DNA of 64,000 nt from Pseudochrobactrum asaccharolyticum (GTDB lineage: Bacteria; Pseudomonadota; Alphaproteobacteria; Rhizobiales; Rhizobiaceae): positions 34,018-98,017 of the forward strand of contig NZ_QNRH01000010.1 of the NCBI RefSeq assembly GCF_003314995.1. Direction: 5' to 3'. The translations under genes and the position numbers were made by a program. The notes under the pieces were generated by a model that did not search any database, was not told the origin of the DNA, and saw only the letters and a program-made list of their open reading frames with translations. Shown here piece by piece: positions 61,818-64,000 of this stretch (its first letter is position 1; every line of letters starts with the position of its first letter).

Positions 61818-64000
61818 ATGATCCGGTTTATTTTTGTAAATGGTATAATCGCAGCTGCCAGTCTTTTGGTGACTTCTGAAAATGCTTCCGCAGCAGACGT
61901 TACATGCACAACAACACTGTATTTTTGCAGTTACGGCCCTGATGATGTCGTTACCGTCACCACCACAGAAACTGCAGACTATGCTCCGCTGCAAGGGTTT
62001 GGTGTTTATTTAAATGGTTCAACTGCCAAATTAAATGATATTACCATTATCACTTCCGGCAACACATCGGATGCTATCCGCACCAACTCCGAAAACAGCA
62101 TGTTTCGGGCCAACCGCCTGACAATCAAAACCACAGGTAAGACCGCCGATGGCATTAACCTCTCGTCAAATGGTAATATTGACGGTGACAACCTCGCCTA
62201 TGTGAAAGATTTTGCTGATATCGAGGTCAACAGTGGCATCGGCGTACGTGCGAATAATTTTCAGAATGCGAATGCCAATACCGTGATAATTTTACCTGAC
62301 GGTACACGTGTCCGGCAAACCGGTACTGGCACAGCAACCAATGCAGCCGAAGGAAACGGTTATGCTGTTTATGCCGGCAACCGTGACTGGGACACAAACG
62401 GCCTTGGCCTTCGGGATATCATTGCTGGCAAAAACAATAATACACTCGGCAATGCCTATGTTTTTATTGGTGCGAATGCTGTCATTGCCAGCTCAATGAC
62501 CAACGGACACGCTGTTTACGCCAATAAAGGCGGCCTTGTTCAACTCGGCGACGGCGCAAAAGTCAGCACGACCGGCAACAATGCCTATGCCTTGTACGCA
62601 TCGCGCGAACAGCAAGGCAATTATAAAGACAATGTACGGCAAGGTTATATTTATCTGGGCGGCGGCGCTACATTGCGCGCCGAAAACAGCCCGATTGTTA
62701 TACGTGCAAGCGGTGAAGGCTCAATCATTGCCAATAAGGTGATTGAAACACCAGTTATCGCGGATACTCACGACGGTAATGATCGTGTTCAGGGGCTGGA
62801 TAAAACCGCAACCCGCGACACATTCGGTATCTTTGACGTTATCGGCATCATGGACGCAATTGATGGCGGCACAATTGCACTGAACATGTCTGCAGGCAGC
62901 CAATTTTTTGGCTCAACCAATGCCCATCCGGAAAAAGCACAGACTTCCAATATTTTTCTGAATATTGACGGTGCAGGTAGCCAGTGGAAAATGGATGCGG
63001 ACTCCAACCTCACCCGTCTCACATTATCCGGTGGCGCTACCCTTACCCCTTATGACAGCAGCGTCAATCTGACCAACCGTGTACTAACCGGAGAATTGCT
63101 GAACAAGGGCGGCAATATTGACCTTGCAGGTGCAGCAGATTTGGTTGGCGATGTTCTGACCATTAAAGGCAAATATACCGGTGCAGATGGCTTTCTGATC
63201 CTGAATACCACTCTGAACGATGACAGTTCAGCAACAGACAAGCTGATCATCGACGGTGATACGACCGGAAACACCTTTGTGCGAGTAAAAAATATCGGCG
63301 GCACTGGTGCCCAGACGGTCAACGGTATTCAAATTATTGAAGTCACAGGCGCGTCTGATGGCGCTTTCAAGCTGAAGGGCGACTATATTCACAAAGGCGA
63401 TCAGGCTGTTGTCGGCGGTGCCTATGCGTACCGGCTATTTCACAATGGTTTAGGAGATGATAGCGCCGACGGTAACTGGTATCTGCGCTCTGAACTGAAA
63501 GAAAAGAAACCGCATTATCAGCCGGGCGCACCGGTCTATGAAATCTATCCGCAATTCCTGCTGGGGCTGAACACTTTGCCAACGCTTCAACAGCGCGTAG
63601 GCAATCGCTATTGGAGCCATGCCGGTAATCTTATGCTCTCGCAAGGCGCAGATGCAATCGAGCCTTATGCTCCAAACAGCGAGGCTGGCAGTTATATTGA
63701 AACTTCTGGCATTTGGGGGCGGGTTGAAGGCTCCTACACCAAAATGCAGCCGCGCACATCGACGTCCGATGCCACCTATGACTACAGCGCCTATAAAATG
63801 CAGGCAGGCATTGACGGCATGTTGCATGAAGGTGAAACAGGCAAGCTGATCGGCGGCATTACCGTGCATTACACCCACGGCGTTGCCAGCGTCTGGTCGC
63901 CTTATGATTCCGATCTTGGTCGCGGACGCATCAGCTCAGACGGCTACGGTTTTGGCGGTACGCTGACGTGGTATGGCGATGACGGTCTGTATCTGGACAA
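61818..64000 (+). CDS. autotransporter adhesin (type Va secretion), 3' end outside window
   Basis: An open frame of 727 codons from ATG 61818 reaches the right edge without a stop. A signal peptide (residues 1-25, ending in ENASA) is followed by a passenger of repetitive Asn, Gly and Thr-rich strands, typical of a right-handed beta-helix. From residue 631 (GIWGRVEGSYTKMQP) the autotransporter beta-barrel begins, with YKMQAGIDGMLHEGETGKLIGG and YGFGGTLTWYGDDGLYLD strands. Two cysteines occur early (residues 31 and 37). The passenger is likely surface-exposed; adhesion is the usual role but not proven. Confidence 0.85.
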   Translation, partial: MIRFIFVNGIIAAASLLVTSENASAADVTCTTTLYFCSYGPDDVVTVTTTETADYAPLQGFGVYLNGSTAKLNDITIITSGNTSDAIRTNSENSMFRANRLTIKTTGKTADGINLSSNGNIDGDNLAYVKDFADIEVNSGIGVRANNFQNANANTVIILPDGTRVRQTGTGTATNAAEGNGYAVYAGNRDWDTNGLGLRDIIAGKNNNTLGNAYVFIGANAVIASSMTNGHAVYANKGGLVQLGDGAKVSTTGNNAYALYASREQQGNYKDNVRQGYIYLGGGATLRAENSPIVIRASGEGSIIANKVIETPVIADTHDGNDRVQGLDKTATRDTFGIFDVIGIMDAIDGGTIALNMSAGSQFFGSTNAHPEKAQTSNIFLNIDGAGSQWKMDADSNLTRLTLSGGATLTPYDSSVNLTNRVLTGELLNKGGNIDLAGAADLVGDVLTIKGKYTGADGFLILNTTLNDDSSATDKLIIDGDTTGNTFVRVKNIGGTGAQTVNGIQIIEVTGASDGAFKLKGDYIHKGDQAVVGGAYAYRLFHNGLGDDSADGNWYLRSELKEKKPHYQPGAPVYEIYPQFLLGLNTLPTLQQRVGNRYWSHAGNLMLSQGADAIEPYAPNSEAGSYIETSGIWGRVEGSYTKMQPRTSTSDATYDYSAYKMQAGIDGMLHEGETGKLIGGITVHYTHGVASVWSPYDSDLGRGRISSDGYGFGGTLTWYGDDGLYLD

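Noticed and set aside
1..64000. CRISPR arrays, rRNA genes and insertion sequences
   Set aside because: No regularly spaced repeats, rRNA-like sequence or transposase frame was seen on either strand.

Overview
The window looks like chromosomal DNA of an alphaproteobacterium of the order Hyphomicrobiales (Rhizobiales), most likely a Brucellaceae relative (Ochrobactrum or Pseudochrobactrum type) of roughly 50% GC. Supporting signs are a GapR-family protein, a BigR/Blh sulfur operon, a tandem glycine riboswitch before gcvTHP, a TPP riboswitch before thiMED, a YhaO-YhaN pair and rhizobial-style palindromic repeats. The genus is inference; no rRNA is present.

Layout. 1-2.1 kb: the tail of an unknown gene, an MgtC-like membrane protein with a possible 7-codon leader ORF, a lipocalin and a GlsB-type stress protein. 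2.3-12.2 kb: a defective or partial lambdoid element ending next to tRNA-Phe. It has a repressor (7188) and a Cro-like gene (7101, minus) separated by three operator-like palindromes. A leftward early operon carries a chain of tiny overlapping genes, an HNH nuclease and a replication-type protein. A rightward operon carries RecT/Bet and NinB recombination proteins, another HNH nuclease and an AlpA-like regulator. The rightward promoter carries the same operator motif between its -35 and -10, so the repressor probably controls both sides, as with lambda OL and OR. No integrase or structural genes are visible. A ScoMcrA-like SRA-HNH nuclease sits beside gapR, and one or two structured RNAs with terminators appear in the middle.

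12.4-24 kb: tRNA-Phe, glycine riboswitch, gcvT-gcvH-gcvP, cycA (glycine/D-Ala/D-Ser uptake), lrgAB with a divergent LysR regulator, glutaryl-CoA dehydrogenase and a class III CoA-transferase (glutarate end of lysine breakdown). 24-30 kb: an oligopeptide ABC transporter (oppABC plus a fused double ATPase). 30-41.5 kb: an FAD-linked 2-hydroxyacid dehydrogenase, an acidic exported protein, yhaN/yhaO-like genes, a Tim44-domain protein and the persulfide-detoxification operon blh-bigR-yeeE-yeeE. 41.5-44 kb: thiD, thiE, thiM under a TPP riboswitch.

44-54 kb: a fused 2-hydroxyacid dehydrogenase/glycerate kinase, a RES/Xre toxin-antitoxin pair, a D-amino-acid dehydrogenase, a polar amino-acid binding protein, a saccharopine-dehydrogenase-like gene with a divergent Lrp regulator, and a small membrane protein. 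52.5-61.5 kb: one long minus-strand operon (binding protein, two permeases, two ATPases, an alpha/beta hydrolase and an M20 amidohydrolase) facing an RpiR-family regulator, which reads as a regulated import-and-hydrolyse locus. 61.8 kb to the end: an autotransporter adhesin whose beta-barrel runs off the window. Apart from the phage block, amino-acid and peptide scavenging is the dominant theme.
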